Position numbers and translations under genes: made by a program. This document shows positions 1 through 9,173 of a DNA stretch of 64,000 nt, in pieces. The notes beneath the pieces were generated by a model. That model did no database searches. It was not told the DNA's origin and worked only from the letters and a program-made list of their open reading frames with translations. The stretch's first letter is position 1; each line of letters begins with the position of its first letter. Origin of the DNA: Prauserella shujinwangii (GTDB lineage Bacteria; Actinomycetota; Actinomycetes; Mycobacteriales; Pseudonocardiaceae); contig NZ_PVNH01000001.1 in NCBI RefSeq assembly GCF_003001955.1, forward strand, positions 434,001-498,000. Direction: 5' to 3'.

Positions 1-280
1 GCAGGTCCATCGCGACGAACCGGTCGTTGCCGCTGGCCTCGGGGTCGTCGACGATCGCGCGCAGCTGCGCCAGGTGGGAGGAGCGCAGCAGGTGCTGGAT
101 GTCGGTGACGGCGGTGCGCGCGAGCGTCGTCAGCGCCGCGGGCTCGATCTCGAGGAAGCGGCGGCCGCCCGCCTCGACCACCCGCACGCCGTCCGGCGTG
201 ACCAGCCGGTACTCGGTGTGGGTGTCCGCGCGCAGCGGCAGGACGTCGGTGTGCTGGAACTCTGTGGTGGAAGGCGTCAC
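1..280 (-). CDS. Fumarate hydratase class I, N-terminal part (cut by window edge)
   Basis: The 93 visible codons start at a GTG at 280 and run off the left edge. The reading contains [10 protein letters not shown], then [14 protein letters not shown] and [16 protein letters not shown], which line up with the start of iron-sulfur class I fumarases such as E. coli FumA (DTEYYLLT, PEALTLLARQA, DPEASENDKYVAL, from memory). The enzyme would interconvert fumarate and malate in the TCA cycle. The cysteines that hold the 4Fe-4S cluster lie beyond the visible part. It reads in the same direction as sigB but is separated from it by 435 bp of repeat-bearing DNA, so it probably has its own promoter. Family fairly sure; start less so. 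Confidence 0.8.
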   Translation of the reverse strand, partial: MTPSTTEFQHTDVLPLRADTHTEYRLVTPDGVRVVEAGGRRFLEIEPAALTTLARTAVTDIQHLLRSSHLAQLRAIVDDPEASGNDRFVAMDL

Positions 281-377
281 GGCGCGGGCTCCCTTGCACG
301 CTGTTCGGGGGCCTCGAACGTACAACGCCGTGCTCGGCCGGGGAGCGCGACCGGCGCGCGGCGCGATCTGCGTCACG

Positions 378-510
378 CCGTGTCCGCGATCCCTGCACGC
401 GTGTCCGCGACCTGTGCACACGTGTCCGCCCTCCGCGGCACCGGCACTGCCCCAGCCAGCGGACACGCGGACGCGGATGGCGGACACGCGGACGCGGATG
501 GCGGACACGG
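378..510. repeat. Inverted array of 21-bp-spaced GTGTCCGC units
   Basis: GTGTCCGC occurs at 380, 401 and 422, exactly 21 bp apart. Its reverse complement GCGGACAC occurs at 459, 480 and 501, again 21 bp apart. The six copies are symmetric about position 444. The right half is two exact 21-bp copies plus part of a third (461-510), and the two 50-bp arms are imperfect inverted repeats. The array lies in the 435 bp between fumarase and sigB, where I see no convincing gene. Confidence 0.8.
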
Positions 511-715
511 GCCTGGACATACGGAAGGCCGGGCCCACCCCGACGGACCCGACCTTCCGGGGAATGCGGCGGGTGCGGGCACCCACCGCGAAGCCTCCAC
601 TCCGACAGACGCGTGGCCAGGGCCGGGGTTGCGTCCGCGAGCGGCTATCCGACCGTCTCGTGCCGTGCGGTGTCTGTCAACACGGCCGTCCGGGTGCTTC
701 CTGTCCGCGACGACG

Positions 716-1747
716 TCAGCTGGCGTAGGCGCGCAGCCGGTCGGCCCGCTCGCCCTGCCGCAGCTTGGCCATCACCTCGCGCTCGATCTGCCGCACCCGC
801 TCGCGGGACAGGCCGAAGTGCCTGCCGATCTGGTCGAGCGTGCGGGGCTGGCCGTCGTCGAGGCCGTAACGCAGCCGGATCACGTGCTGCTCGCGGTCGT
901 CGAGCGTGGCGAGCACGCGGCGCAGGTCGTCCTGCAGCAGCCCGGAGATGACGGCGCTCTCGGCGTCGGTGGCCTCGGAGTCCTCGATGAAGTCGCCGAG
1001 CGGGGCGTCCTCCTCGGTGCCCACGGGCATGTCGAGGCTCACCGGGTCGCGGGCGTGGTCGAGCAGCGCGGCGACCTTCTCCTCGGCGATGCCCGACTCG
1101 CGGGCGAGCTCCTCGTGGGTGGCCTCGCGGCCGAGCTGCTGGTGCAGGTCGCGCTTGATGCGGGCGAGCTTGTTGACCTGCTCGACGAGGTGCACGGGCA
1201 GGCGGATGGTGCGGCCCTGGTCGGCCATCCCCCGGGTGATCGCCTGCCGGATCCACCACGTGGCGTACGTGGAGAACTTGAAGCCCTTCGAGTAGTCGAA
1301 CTTCTCGACGGCGCGGATCAGCCCGAGGTTGCCCTCCTGGATGAGGTCGAGCAGCGGCATGCCGCGGCCCGTGTACCGCTTCGCCAGCGAGACCACGAGC
1401 CGCAGATTGGCCTGGAGCAGGTGGTTCTTGGCCCGGTGACCGTCGCGGACGAGCGCGGTGAGCTCGGCCTTCCGCTCGGCGGAGAGCTCGGGGTCGGTGT
1501 CCAGCACGTGCTGGGCGAACACCCCGGCTTCGATCCGCTTGGCGAGGTCGACCTCCTCTGCCGCGGTCAGCAGTGCGGTCTTGCCGATGCCGTTGAGGTA
1601 GACCCGGACGAGGTCCGCGGCAGGCCCCTGGGCGTCGAGATCCGCCTCCTCCACGGCCACGGGGGCAACCTCGGTCTCGAAGGTGGTCGTCGGGATCTCC
1701 CGCTCCCGGATACCGCGGGCCTCACGGTCGAGAGTCTGGACGGACAT
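716..1747 (-). CDS. sigB: RNA polymerase sigma factor SigB (group 2 sigma-70)
   Basis: 343 aa. It directs core RNA polymerase to promoters, probably under stress or in stationary phase, as mycobacterial SigB does. Region 2 carries [38 protein letters not shown] and [15 protein letters not shown]. Region 3 follows, and region 4 ends with [20 protein letters not shown]. Unlike the primary sigma at 19459-20838 it lacks a long basic/acidic N-terminal extension, which fits a group 2 paralogue. The ATG at 1747 is chosen because GGGGAGG sits 6 nt upstream; the frame is open further upstream, but that part has no sigma homology. An ECF-type promoter precedes it. Neighbouring DUF3099, DUF3039 and YihY genes match the M. 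tuberculosis sigB neighbourhood. Confidence 0.93.
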   Translation of the reverse strand: MSVQTLDREARGIREREIPTTTFETEVAPVAVEEADLDAQGPAADLVRVYLNGIGKTALLTAAEEVDLAKRIEAGVFAQHVLDTDPELSAERKAELTALVRDGHRAKNHLLQANLRLVVSLAKRYTGRGMPLLDLIQEGNLGLIRAVEKFDYSKGFKFSTYATWWIRQAITRGMADQGRTIRLPVHLVEQVNKLARIKRDLHQQLGREATHEELARESGIAEEKVAALLDHARDPVSLDMPVGTEEDAPLGDFIEDSEATDAESAVISGLLQDDLRRVLATLDDREQHVIRLRYGLDDGQPRTLDQIGRHFGLSRERVRQIEREVMAKLRQGERADRLRAYAS

Positions 1748-1867
1748 TTCTGCCTCCCCGGTCAACGGGCTGACGTGTGCTCCTGCTCCACGCCTCGCTG
1801 CGCGTCGCCTGCGCGGGCCTGTGGAACCCGGCACGCGAGACCAGCTTTCTGGCTGGACACTGGGATC

Positions 1868-1894
1868 AACGCGTGCACGTTCGAAATCGTTCCC
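1868..1894 (-). promoter_or_regulatory. SigE/SigH-type ECF promoter upstream of sigB
   Basis: On the minus strand GGGAAC (1894-1889), a 17-nt spacer and CGTT (1871-1868) match the GGGAAY-N16/17-CGTT consensus of SigR/SigH/SigE promoters. Transcription would begin near 1862, giving a leader of about 115 nt. M. tuberculosis sigB is known to be under SigE/SigH control, so the position makes biological sense. Not tested. Confidence 0.6.
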
Positions 1895-2041
1895 GGCCGC
1901 TCGACATGTTGACGACATCACGGAGTGGCGGGTTGCTCCACCAAAGCTGAGGTTTTCCTGAGAACCCGTCCCGGAAACGTCGGGGCGGCACATCCGGGGC
2001 GCGAGTGGCTCCCGGGACCGCCGGGACCAGCGGGGTGAGGT

Positions 2042-2467
2042 CTAGACCTCGACGAGGACGGTGAAGGGGCCGTCATTGACGCTGTGCACGGCCATCATCG
2101 CGCCGAACCGCCCGGTCTCCACCGTGGCGCCCCGTTCGCGCAGTTCCGCCACCACGGCGTCGACGAGCTTCTCCGCGGTCTCCGGCCGGGCCGCGGCCGT
2201 CCACGATGGACGGCGCCCCTTGCGGGTGTCCCCGTAGAGCGTGAACTGGCTGACCACGAGCAGGGGCGCGCCGGCCGTGGCGCACGACGCTTCGTCGCGC
2301 AGGATGCGCAGCTCGTGCAGCTTCCTGGCCATCGTGGCGGCCTGGCCCGGAGTGTCGTCGGCGCGTACCCCGAGAAGCACCAGCAGGCCCGGCTCGGCGA
2401 TCGCGCCGACCACCTCGCCGTCCACTGTGACGCTCGCCTCGGTCACCCGTGCCGCGACCGCCCTCAC
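2042..2467 (-). CDS. dtd: D-aminoacyl-tRNA deacylase
   Basis: 141 aa, the usual length for DTD. The enzyme removes D-amino acids (and glycine misplaced on tRNA-Ala) from charged tRNA, protecting translation. It shows the family motif [17 protein letters not shown] in the middle and a C-terminal [11 protein letters not shown], the counterpart of the Gly-cisPro region (GPVT in most homologues, here GPFT). It starts with GTG at 2467, overlapping the stop of the upstream methyltransferase by 4 nt (GTGA), so the two are almost certainly co-transcribed and translationally coupled. It lies about 295 bp upstream of sigB on the same strand, and the ECF promoter in that gap suggests sigB is expressed separately. 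Confidence 0.93.
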   Translation of the reverse strand: MRAVAARVTEASVTVDGEVVGAIAEPGLLVLLGVRADDTPGQAATMARKLHELRILRDEASCATAGAPLLVVSQFTLYGDTRKGRRPSWTAAARPETAEKLVDAVVAELRERGATVETGRFGAMMAVHSVNDGPFTVLVEV

Positions 2468-3975
2468 CGGTTCTCCTCCCGTGCCGGGACCAGCATGCCG
2501 TGCCGCACCAGCTCGCGGATCACGGGCAGCGCCGCCCGCTCCAGCTCCGCGCGGTCCTGCCCGTGCGCCACGGACAGCAGGTCGAGCAGGTCGGACAGCG
2601 GCAGCAGCCCGCGGCAGCCGGCGAGCAGTGCCGTGACCGGCTCGTCCACCTCGTGCTGCCAGCCGGGCCCTTCGGTGCGGTGCAGCCTGCGGATCGTCGT
2701 CGCCCAGCCCTCGTCACCCGGTTCGTCCACGCGCTCCAGCAGCACCGAGTCCGGCACCCGGAACGCCGTGTCCAGCAGGTCCGCGCCGTGTTCCCGCAGC
2801 CAGGCGACCCGGTCCAGCCACGCCGCCGCCTCGCCGCCGAGGGGGTCGTCGTAGGCCTGTCGCAGGTCCTCGCACACGACCGTGGGGGCACCGGCGCCCT
2901 CCGGGAGGCGGCGGAGCGTGACGAAGCCGAAGCCGATGCCCTCGACCCGGGCCCCGGCGAACCAGTCCAGCCACGCCGCGGACTGCGCGCGGCCCTCCGG
3001 CGAGCGCGGGTCGATGCCCGCGTCCCGCAGCCAGGTGCCGACGTAGAGACCCGGATCGGCGATGTCGCGCTGGACGAACCACGCGTCGGTGCCGCCGGGC
3101 AGCCAGCGTGTCACCCGATCGGTCCAGTCCTCGCCGCGCACGTGCAGCCAGGACGCGAGGACGTGGCCGACACCGCCGTCGGTGAGGAACGCGGGCAGCT
3201 GCCGCACGACGAGCGCGCTCGCGTCGTCCCCGGCCAGCCCGGAGTCGCGGTAGACGTAGTCCACGCGCGGCGGGCCGACCACGAACGGCGGGTTGCACAC
3301 GATCTGGTCGAACCGCCTGCGCGCGACCGGCGCGAACCACTCGCCCCGGCGCAGCTCCACATCGACCTTGTTGAGCCGGAACGTCGCCGCCGCCAGCCGC
3401 AGCGCCCGCTCCGAGACGTCGGTGCCGGTGATGTGCCGGGCGTGCCTGCTCGCGTGCAGCGCCTGCACGCCGTTGCCGGTGCCGAGGTCGAGCAGGGAGC
3501 CCACCGGGCGCCTGCTGGTCGCCCTGATCAGGCTGAGCGAGGCGTGCCCGACGCCCAGCACGTGGTCCTCCGGCACCGGACCGCCCAGGTGGTCGGAGTC
3601 GAGGTCCGACACGACCCACCACGAGCCCGACTCGTCGCCGTGCGGGCGCACGTCGAGGCCGGCCCGCACGGCGCCGCCGTCGGTGCGCAGCAGCCCCGCG
3701 GCCACGGCCTGCTCCAGCGGCAGCGGGTCCAGCGCGGCGCGCACGGCGGTGTCCGGCTCGGTGCCGCCGAGCAGGAACAGCCGGACCAGCGTGCCGAGGT
3801 GCCCCGCGTCGCGGGTGGCGCGGTCGGCCAGCTCCGGCTCGCCGCGGCCCAGCGCCGCGTGCGCCTGCCCGCCGAGCAGCTCGACGACGCCGTCGGCGTC
3901 GTAGCGGGCCCGCTCGAAGGCGGCGCGCAGCCGGTCGCAGACGTCGGCGGTCAGCTCCGGGAGAAAACCGTTCAC
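2464..3975 (-). CDS. SAM-dependent methyltransferase (small-MTase type, NPPF motif)
   Basis: 503 aa. The middle carries a class I methyltransferase domain: motif [16 protein letters not shown] at about residues 165-180 and NPPFVVGPP near residue 235. NPPF/NPPY motifs occur in enzymes methylating exocyclic amines or glutamine amides of nucleic acid or protein substrates. The roughly 150-residue N-terminal part and the long C-terminal part (residues about 300-503, rich in W, D and R) probably determine the substrate, which cannot be read from sequence. Homologues with this layout (DUF7059/DUF7782 flanks) are common in actinobacteria. It is the first gene of a two-gene unit with dtd, which loosely suggests a translation-related target. 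Divergent from the amidohydrolase at 4028. Confidence 0.75.
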   Translation of the reverse strand: MNGFLPELTADVCDRLRAAFERARYDADGVVELLGGQAHAALGRGEPELADRATRDAGHLGTLVRLFLLGGTEPDTAVRAALDPLPLEQAVAAGLLRTDGGAVRAGLDVRPHGDESGSWWVVSDLDSDHLGGPVPEDHVLGVGHASLSLIRATSRRPVGSLLDLGTGNGVQALHASRHARHITGTDVSERALRLAAATFRLNKVDVELRRGEWFAPVARRRFDQIVCNPPFVVGPPRVDYVYRDSGLAGDDASALVVRQLPAFLTDGGVGHVLASWLHVRGEDWTDRVTRWLPGGTDAWFVQRDIADPGLYVGTWLRDAGIDPRSPEGRAQSAAWLDWFAGARVEGIGFGFVTLRRLPEGAGAPTVVCEDLRQAYDDPLGGEAAAWLDRVAWLREHGADLLDTAFRVPDSVLLERVDEPGDEGWATTIRRLHRTEGPGWQHEVDEPVTALLAGCRGLLPLSDLLDLLSVAHGQDRAELERAALPVIRELVRHGMLVPAREENR

Positions 3976-4027
3976 GGTGCGTCATCATCGCATGTGCGCC
4001 CGCCCGTGCCTGTGGTCAGATGAACGG

Positions 4028-5326
4028 ATGGGAACCCGAGCCGCCTCCGGCCCCGCCGTCTCCGCGCTCTCCGCCGTGCTCGCCGGTCTCGACGCCCGGC
4101 TGCCCGGCCTGGAGCGGCTCTACGCCGACCTGCACCGGCATCCCGAGCTGTCCTTCGCCGAGACCCGCACGGCCGCCGCGCTGGCCGCCCGGCTCGGCGC
4201 CGACGGTTACGAGGTGCACACCGGGATCGGTGGCACCGGCGTGCTCGGCGTGCTGCGCACGGGTCCGGGCCCCACGGTCCTGCTGCGCGCGGACATCGAC
4301 GCGCTGCCCGTCGAGGAGAAGACGGGGCTGCCCTACGCCAGCACCGCGCGCGGCGTCGACGCCGAGGGCCGCGAGGTGCCGGTGATGCACGCGTGCGGGC
4401 ACGACATGCACGCGACCTGGCTGTCCGGGGCCGCCGCGCTGCTGGCCGAGCATCGCTCCCGCTGGTCGGGCACGCTGCTCGTGGTGTTCCAGCCGGGGGA
4501 GGAGAGCGGCGGCGGGGCGCGGGCGATGATCGACGACGGGCTGTTCGACGTCGCCGGGCCGCCCGACGTCGTGCTCGGCCAGCACGTGTGTCCCGGGCCC
4601 GCGGGCTGGGTGCTCACCCGGGCCGGGGTGCTCATGGCGGCCACCGACGCGCTGCGCGTCACCCTGCACGGCAGGGGCGGGCACGGCTCGCGCCCCGAGA
4701 CCACGGTGGATCCGGTGGTGCTGGCGGCGTCGGTGGTGCTCAGGCTGCAGACGATCGTGTCGCGCGAGGTGGCCGCGGGCGACTCCGCCGTCGTCACCGT
4801 CGGCTCGCTGCACGCGGGCACCACCCACAACGTCATTCCCGACCACGCGACGCTCGACGTCAACATCCGCACGTTCGAGCCCGCGGTGCGGGAGCGCGTG
4901 CTGGCCGCCGTCGACCGCATCGTGCGCGGGGAGGCCAGGGCCGCGGGCGCGCCCGCGGAACCGGAGATCACCGAGCTGGCCACCTACGGCGTGACACGCA
5001 ACGACGAGGCCGCGACCACGGCCCTCACCGCCGCCTTCGACGCGTACTTCCCCGCCGGCCGGGTCGCCGAGGCCCCGCTCGTCACCGGCAGCGAGGACTT
5101 CGGGGAGTTCGGCTGCGCCGCGGGCGTGCCCTCGGTGTTCTGGCTGGTGGGCGGGCTGCCGGAGCGGGAGGTGCTCGACGCGATCGCCGGGGGCCGGTTC
5201 GAGTCGGACGTGCCGTCCAACCACTCGCCGCTGTTCGCGCCCGTGCTCCACCCCACGTTGCGCACGGGGGTGGAGACGCTGGTCGTGGCGGCACTGCACC
5301 GGCTCGGCTCCCCGGGTGTCGGATGA
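4028..5326 (+). CDS. M20 family metallo-amidohydrolase (N-acyl amino acid / hippurate hydrolase type)
   Basis: 432 aa, cytosolic. M20 hydrolases remove an acyl group from N-acyl amino acids or related amides using two metal ions. Visible hallmarks are RADIDALPVEEKTGLPYAS, the metal ligands in MHACGHDMHAT, the catalytic glutamates in FQPGEESGGGARAM, GQHVCPGPAG, the lid-domain GGHGSRPE and the C-terminal ligand TGSEDFGEFG. The ATG at 4028 is preferred because an upstream in-frame ATG at 3977 would almost touch the start of the divergent methyltransferase and adds no homologous residues. Exact substrate unknown; amidohydrolases of this subgroup include hippuricase and IAA-amino-acid hydrolases. 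Confidence 0.85.
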   Translation: MGTRAASGPAVSALSAVLAGLDARLPGLERLYADLHRHPELSFAETRTAAALAARLGADGYEVHTGIGGTGVLGVLRTGPGPTVLLRADIDALPVEEKTGLPYASTARGVDAEGREVPVMHACGHDMHATWLSGAAALLAEHRSRWSGTLLVVFQPGEESGGGARAMIDDGLFDVAGPPDVVLGQHVCPGPAGWVLTRAGVLMAATDALRVTLHGRGGHGSRPETTVDPVVLAASVVLRLQTIVSREVAAGDSAVVTVGSLHAGTTHNVIPDHATLDVNIRTFEPAVRERVLAAVDRIVRGEARAAGAPAEPEITELATYGVTRNDEAATTALTAAFDAYFPAGRVAEAPLVTGSEDFGEFGCAAGVPSVFWLVGGLPEREVLDAIAGGRFESDVPSNHSPLFAPVLHPTLRTGVETLVVAALHRLGSPGVG

Positions 5327-5343
5327 GCCCGCGGGGTGGGAGC

Positions 5344-5679
5344 ATGGACCTGGAGGTGGAGCCGGTGAGCCAGCACGACAAGCACGTCACCCCGGTCCTG
5401 ATCACCGAGGCGGCGCCCTCCTACGACGACCAGCAGGCGGCGCGCAAGCGCAAGTACGTGCTCATGATGGGCATGCGGTTCCCGTGCCTGGTGCTCGCGG
5501 GGGTCTTCTACCACACGTGGTGGCTCGCGCTGGCCTTCCTCGTGCTGTCGGTCCCGCTGCCGTGGATCGCCGTGCTGATCGCCAACGACCGGCCCCCGCG
5601 CAAGCGCGAGGAGGTCAACCGCTACCAGCGGCAGCCCACGGCCATCGAGAGCCGCGAGCACCGCGTCATCGACGGCTGA
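5344..5679 (+). CDS. DUF3099 small membrane protein
   Basis: 111 aa from ATG 5344. A GTG at 5365 with GGAGG 8 nt upstream is an equally good start and gives about 104 aa. A polar N-terminus with VLITEAAPSYDDQQ leads into two close hydrophobic segments (about residues 45-85: GMRFPCLVLAGVF and WWLALAFLVLSVPLPWIAVL), then a basic tail (RPPRKREEVNRY). This is the DUF3099 layout; no function is known. In M. tuberculosis a protein of this kind (Rv2709, from memory) sits beside sigB, as here. Its last codons overlap the 3' end of the convergent kinase by 14 bp. Confidence 0.8.
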   Translation: MDLEVEPVSQHDKHVTPVLITEAAPSYDDQQAARKRKYVLMMGMRFPCLVLAGVFYHTWWLALAFLVLSVPLPWIAVLIANDRPPRKREEVNRYQRQPTAIESREHRVIDG

Positions 5680-6547
5680 GCCGGGGCTGCGCGCCCACCT
5701 GGCGCACCGCGCGGGCGGCGAGCCGCACCCCGGTGCGCAACCGCTCCGGCACCGGTTCCGCCCGCAGCCACGACCACAGCACCCCCGCGTCGAACGCGTC
5801 CCCGGCTCCCGTGCTGTCCACGCACTCCGCCTCCTCGGCGGGCACGCGCACCACCCCCTCGGCGTCCACCCACGCCGCGCCGGCGGGGCCCGTCGTGACC
5901 GCGACCGCGCCCACCGTGCCGAGCAGGTCCTTCGCCGACTCGGGCGTGCCGTCCCCGGTGAGCGCACGCAGCTCCGCGGCGTTCGGCAGCAGCAGGTCGA
6001 CGCCGCGCACGTCGGCGAGGAACGCGGCCGGATCGGTGATCAGCGCGGCCGCCTGCGGGTCCACCGACGTCGTCAGACCCGCGTCCCGCGCGGCGGCCAG
6101 CGCGGCCAGGCCCGCGGGCCGGGACGAGGGGTCGAGCAGGACGTAGCCGGACAGGTGCAGGTGCGCCGCCCCGGCCAGCGCGGCCGGGTCGACGTCGGCG
6201 GGGTGGAACCGCTGGTTGGCGCCGCGGTCGGGCAGCATGCTGCGCTGCCCCTCGCCGTCGACGAGCACCACGACGCAGCAGGTGGCCGCCTCCGGGTCCA
6301 CGGCGAACGCGCACCGGACCCCCGCCGCCTCCAGCTCCGCCCTGACCAGCCTGCCCGCCGCGTCGTCGCCGACACGCGCCAGCAGGACGGGGTCCGCGCC
6401 CGCCTCGCGCAGCCACGCCGCGGTGTTGGCCCCGGCACCGCCGCCTGCCACCCGCACCCGGGCGCGGGAGTCGCCGCCGTGCACCACCGGCTCGGCGTGC
6501 CGGGCCACGACGTCGAGCCCGGCGTCGCCGACCACCACCACCCTCAC
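5666..6547 (-). CDS. PfkB family carbohydrate kinase, probable pseudouridine kinase
   Basis: 293 aa. The PfkB/ribokinase fold is shown by the N-terminal VVVGDAGLDVVAR, the glycine-rich substrate loop VRVAGGGAGANTAAWL and the C-terminal signature DSTGAGDAFDAGVLWSW, whose Asp is the catalytic base. It overlaps psuG by 4 nt. In pseudouridine catabolism the kinase makes pseudouridine 5'-phosphate and PsuG splits it to uracil and ribose 5-phosphate, so the pairing argues for pseudouridine as substrate (PsuK role). Sequence alone would also allow ribose, adenosine or another nucleoside. The 3' end overlaps the convergent DUF3099 gene. Confidence 0.82.
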   Translation of the reverse strand: MRVVVVGDAGLDVVARHAEPVVHGGDSRARVRVAGGGAGANTAAWLREAGADPVLLARVGDDAAGRLVRAELEAAGVRCAFAVDPEAATCCVVVLVDGEGQRSMLPDRGANQRFHPADVDPAALAGAAHLHLSGYVLLDPSSRPAGLAALAAARDAGLTTSVDPQAAALITDPAAFLADVRGVDLLLPNAAELRALTGDGTPESAKDLLGTVGAVAVTTGPAGAAWVDAEGVVRVPAEEAECVDSTGAGDAFDAGVLWSWLRAEPVPERLRTGVRLAARAVRQVGAQPRLSRR

Positions 6548-7473
6548 GGGCGCAGCTCCACGGCGACCTCCGCGCCCAGCCGGGCGTTGGCGACCACGAG
6601 CGCCTCGTTCGCGTCCAGGCTCACACCGCCGCTGGCGGTGTGGAAGTGCTCGAGCAGCACCGGGGTCACGTCCGAGCCCGTGACCCCGCGCGTGCGCAGC
6701 AGCTCGAGCCCCTCGGCGAGCAGCCGGTCGTGCAGCGCACCGTCCATTTCGTACTCTTCGGGGATCGGATTGGCCAGCAGCAGCCCGGAGTCCGCGAGCT
6801 GCCGGTGCGCGGTGAGCACGGCGGCCACCTGGGCGGGGTCGTCGGCCCGGCCCGGCACGGGCAGTCCCGAGGAGCGGCGGTAGAACGCCGGGAACTCGTC
6901 CGTCCGGTAGCCGAGGACGGGCACGGAGTGGGTCTCCAGCACCTCCAGGGTGGCCGGGATGTCGAGCACCGACTTCACCCCCGAGCAGACGACGAGGGTG
7001 CCCACGCGGGCCAGCACACCGAGATCGGCCGACACGTCCCAGGTCACGGCGGCGCCGGGGGGCGGCAGGTGCACCCCGCCGAGCCCGCCCGTGGCGAAGA
7101 CGGCGATCCCGGCCGCGTCCGCCAGCGCCGCCGTCGCGGCCACGGTCGTGGCGCCCGAACGGCCGAGCGCCACCGCGGGGCCCACGTCGCGCAGGGACAG
7201 CTTGTCCAGTTCCGGACCCTCGGCGCAGACCCGCTCCAGCTGGGCGGGGGACAGGCCGACGAGGGCCTGCCCGTCGAGGACCGCGACGGTGGCGGGCACC
7301 GCGCCCGCGTCCCGGACCGTGCGTTCCAGCCGGGTCGCGACGTCGAGGTTGCGGCCGGGCGGCAGGCCGTGGGACAGCAGGGTGCTCTCGAGGGCCACCA
7401 CGGCGCGGCCCTCGGCCAGCGCGTCGGCGACCTCGGCGGACATCGCGAGGCGGGGGCCAGGGGTAGGGGTCAC
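6544..7473 (-). CDS. psuG: Pseudouridine-5'-phosphate glycosidase
   Basis: 309 aa, full family length. PsuG reversibly cleaves the C-C glycosidic bond of pseudouridine 5'-phosphate. Family landmarks are VALESTLLSHGLP near residue 29 (catalytic Glu), ELDKLSLRDVG (Lys), FATGGLGGVH, SGVKSVLDIPATLEVLET (active-site Lys) and YRTDEFPAFYRRSSG, with a C-terminal NEALVVANARLGAEVA. First gene of a two-gene unit with the kinase (GTGA overlap). Divergent from the DUF3039 gene; 68 bp between the starts must hold both promoters. The pair is an insertion relative to the mycobacterial order, where DUF3099 and DUF3039 are adjacent. Confidence 0.95.
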   Translation of the reverse strand: MTPTPGPRLAMSAEVADALAEGRAVVALESTLLSHGLPPGRNLDVATRLERTVRDAGAVPATVAVLDGQALVGLSPAQLERVCAEGPELDKLSLRDVGPAVALGRSGATTVAATAALADAAGIAVFATGGLGGVHLPPPGAAVTWDVSADLGVLARVGTLVVCSGVKSVLDIPATLEVLETHSVPVLGYRTDEFPAFYRRSSGLPVPGRADDPAQVAAVLTAHRQLADSGLLLANPIPEEYEMDGALHDRLLAEGLELLRTRGVTGSDVTPVLLEHFHTASGGVSLDANEALVVANARLGAEVAVELRP

Positions 7474-7541
7474 GGCGGTGATCCTCGCCTACGGGCGGGC
7501 TGGCCGTGCCCGTGGGTCGGCCGGTGCGGCATCATAGGGGG

Positions 7542-7790
7542 GTGAGTACGCAGACACTTCCCGACGTCGACACCCGTCCGGAGGGCACCGACACCACGGA
7601 CGACGACTCGCCGAAGATGTTCCACTACGTGCGCAAGAACCAGATCGCGGAGAGCGCGGTCCTGGGTTCGCACGTGGTGGCGCTCTGCGGTGAGGTGTTC
7701 CCGGTGACGAAGTCGCCGAAGCCGGGGTCGCCGGTGTGCCCGGAGTGCAAGCGCATCTTCGACGGCCTGCCCCCCGGCGGCGACGAGTAA
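7542..7790 (+). CDS. DUF3039 small zinc-binding protein
   Basis: 82 aa from the GTG at 7542. The family signature is FHYVRKNQIAESAVLGSHVV followed by ALCGEVFPV and a C-terminal CPECKRIFDGL. The cysteines and histidine could bind one zinc ion. The N-terminal 30 residues are acidic and probably disordered. Function unknown; conserved across actinobacteria and found near sigB in mycobacteria (Rv2708c, from memory). Convergent with the YihY gene, with a hairpin between the two stops. Confidence 0.87.
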   Translation: MSTQTLPDVDTRPEGTDTTDDDSPKMFHYVRKNQIAESAVLGSHVVALCGEVFPVTKSPKPGSPVCPECKRIFDGLPPGGDE

Positions 7791-7801
7791 CGACGCGCAC
7801 C

Positions 7802-7830
7802 CCGCCCGCCGTGCTCAGCGCGGCGGGCGG
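7802..7830. terminator. Bidirectional hairpin between DUF3039 and YihY genes
   Basis: CCGCCCGCCG (7802-7811) and CGGCGGGCGG (7821-7830) form a perfect 10-bp stem with a 9-nt loop. The YihY stop codon lies in the loop. No T-run follows, as is common in high-GC actinobacteria. Confidence 0.6.
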
Positions 7831-8966
7831 TCGGACTCCGGCTCCGGCTCCGGCTCGGCGACCGGAGCGCCGTCCTGTTCCGGAGCGTCCGGGGCGGGCC
7901 CGTTGACGCCGGGCGCGTCCCGCCCCGGCCTGCGCGGCCTGCGCAGCGGCATCGTGGTGCGCTCCCACAGCCCCCGGTTCTCCTCCTCCCGCAGCCGCTC
8001 GCTGGCCCGCTCCATCTCCAGCCGCCGCCACTTGCGCCGCTGCCGCCGGGTCATCCTGGCCGGCCACAGCTCCTGGATGGCGCTGTTGAAGTACGCGCCG
8101 GCCACGATCGCCAGCCCGATGAAGAACGTGAACAGCAGGAACGCGATCGGCGTCGCGAGCGCTCCGTAGGTGTAGCCGGTGGTCGTGATCCAGCCGATGT
8201 AGATCCGCAGGCCCACACTGGACAGCAGGAAGATGACCATGGCCAGCATCGCGCCCGGCAGCCCCCGGTGCCACGGCAGCTTCCTGGGCAGCGCCAGCTT
8301 GTACAGGGTCGCCAGCGCCAGCACGAGCAGCAGGCCGACGGTGGGGTAGTAGGCGATGCTCAGCCACGACGTGATCGTCGGTTCCCAGCTCGGCGGGAAG
8401 AACTCCGGCAGCAGGTCCGGCCCGATCGCGATGATCGGCAGGCCGATCACCAGCAGCACCAGGCTGACCAGGTAGAGCAGCAGCGCGAAGATCCGCTGCC
8501 ACACCTCGTTGCGGACGCCGTACTGACCGTGGGCCACCGTGATGGCGTCGACGAACGACGACATCGCCGACGAACCCGCCCACAGGGAGATCAGGAAGCC
8601 GACCGAGACGATCTCGCCCTTCCCGGTGGTCAGGATGTCGTCGACGGTCGGCTCGATGATCTGCCGCACGACGCTGTCGCTGAACACGGTGTCGGAGAAG
8701 GCGATGATCTTGTCGTGCACGGCCCGCACGACGGCGTCGCCGAGCCAGTCGCCGATGAAGCCGAGGCTGCCGAGCAGCCCGAGCAGCAGCGGCGGCAGGG
8801 ACAGCGTCTGCCAGAACGCCGCCTCGGCGGCTTCGGAGAAGATGTTGCCGTCCCACGCCTTGCTCAGGGTGCGCCCGAGGAGGCGACGGGCCCCCTTCCG
8901 CTCCGCCCGCCGGGCGGGCGACGCGTCGGCCCCGCCGCCCTCCCTCCCGGCGTCTGGCTCGTTCAT
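7815..8966 (-). CDS. YihY/UPF0761 family membrane protein (BrkB-like)
   Basis: 383 aa. The start AFWQTLSLPPLLLGLLGSLG and about six hydrophobic segments spread over residues 40-310 give the YihY layout; family members are often annotated ribonuclease BN or BrkB, but nuclease activity is not supported for the family. A charged, Pro/Glu-rich cytoplasmic tail with basic RRQRRKWRRLEMER follows. ATG 8966 is chosen for the GGAG 6-7 nt upstream; ATG 8987 is also possible. A homologue beside DUF3039 is part of the conserved sigB neighbourhood. Possible roles are transport or envelope assembly; neither is shown by sequence. Confidence 0.85.
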   Translation of the reverse strand: MNEPDAGREGGGADASPARRAERKGARRLLGRTLSKAWDGNIFSEAAEAAFWQTLSLPPLLLGLLGSLGFIGDWLGDAVVRAVHDKIIAFSDTVFSDSVVRQIIEPTVDDILTTGKGEIVSVGFLISLWAGSSAMSSFVDAITVAHGQYGVRNEVWQRIFALLLYLVSLVLLVIGLPIIAIGPDLLPEFFPPSWEPTITSWLSIAYYPTVGLLLVLALATLYKLALPRKLPWHRGLPGAMLAMVIFLLSSVGLRIYIGWITTTGYTYGALATPIAFLLFTFFIGLAIVAGAYFNSAIQELWPARMTRRQRRKWRRLEMERASERLREEENRGLWERTTMPLRRPRRPGRDAPGVNGPAPDAPEQDGAPVAEPEPEPESDRPPR

Positions 8967-9173
8967 CGGGCTCCAAGCATGGTCCATCCGGGGCGATTTG
9001 GCTCGTCGCCTCCGCCTGCGTGTCCTCCCGGCGTGCCGTGCGGCGCCGGTGTCGGTGCCGCCGGGTACCCTCGTGGCCGCGCCCTCACCGCGTACCCGGC
9101 ACTGCCGCCGGTGCACCGTCGTGAGGGCATTCGTGTGTCGCTAGGTCTCGTGGCGAGAGGAGTGGGACCGTCG

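Noticed and set aside
378-510. Possible CRISPR array in the GTGTCCGC repeats
   Set aside because: Units are 8 bp in a 21-bp period, half of them inverted, with no spacers of usual size and no cas genes.
8268-9173. Extension of the helicase frame upstream to 8268
   Set aside because: Lies antisense to the YihY gene and has no homology; ribosome site and motifs support a start near 9174.
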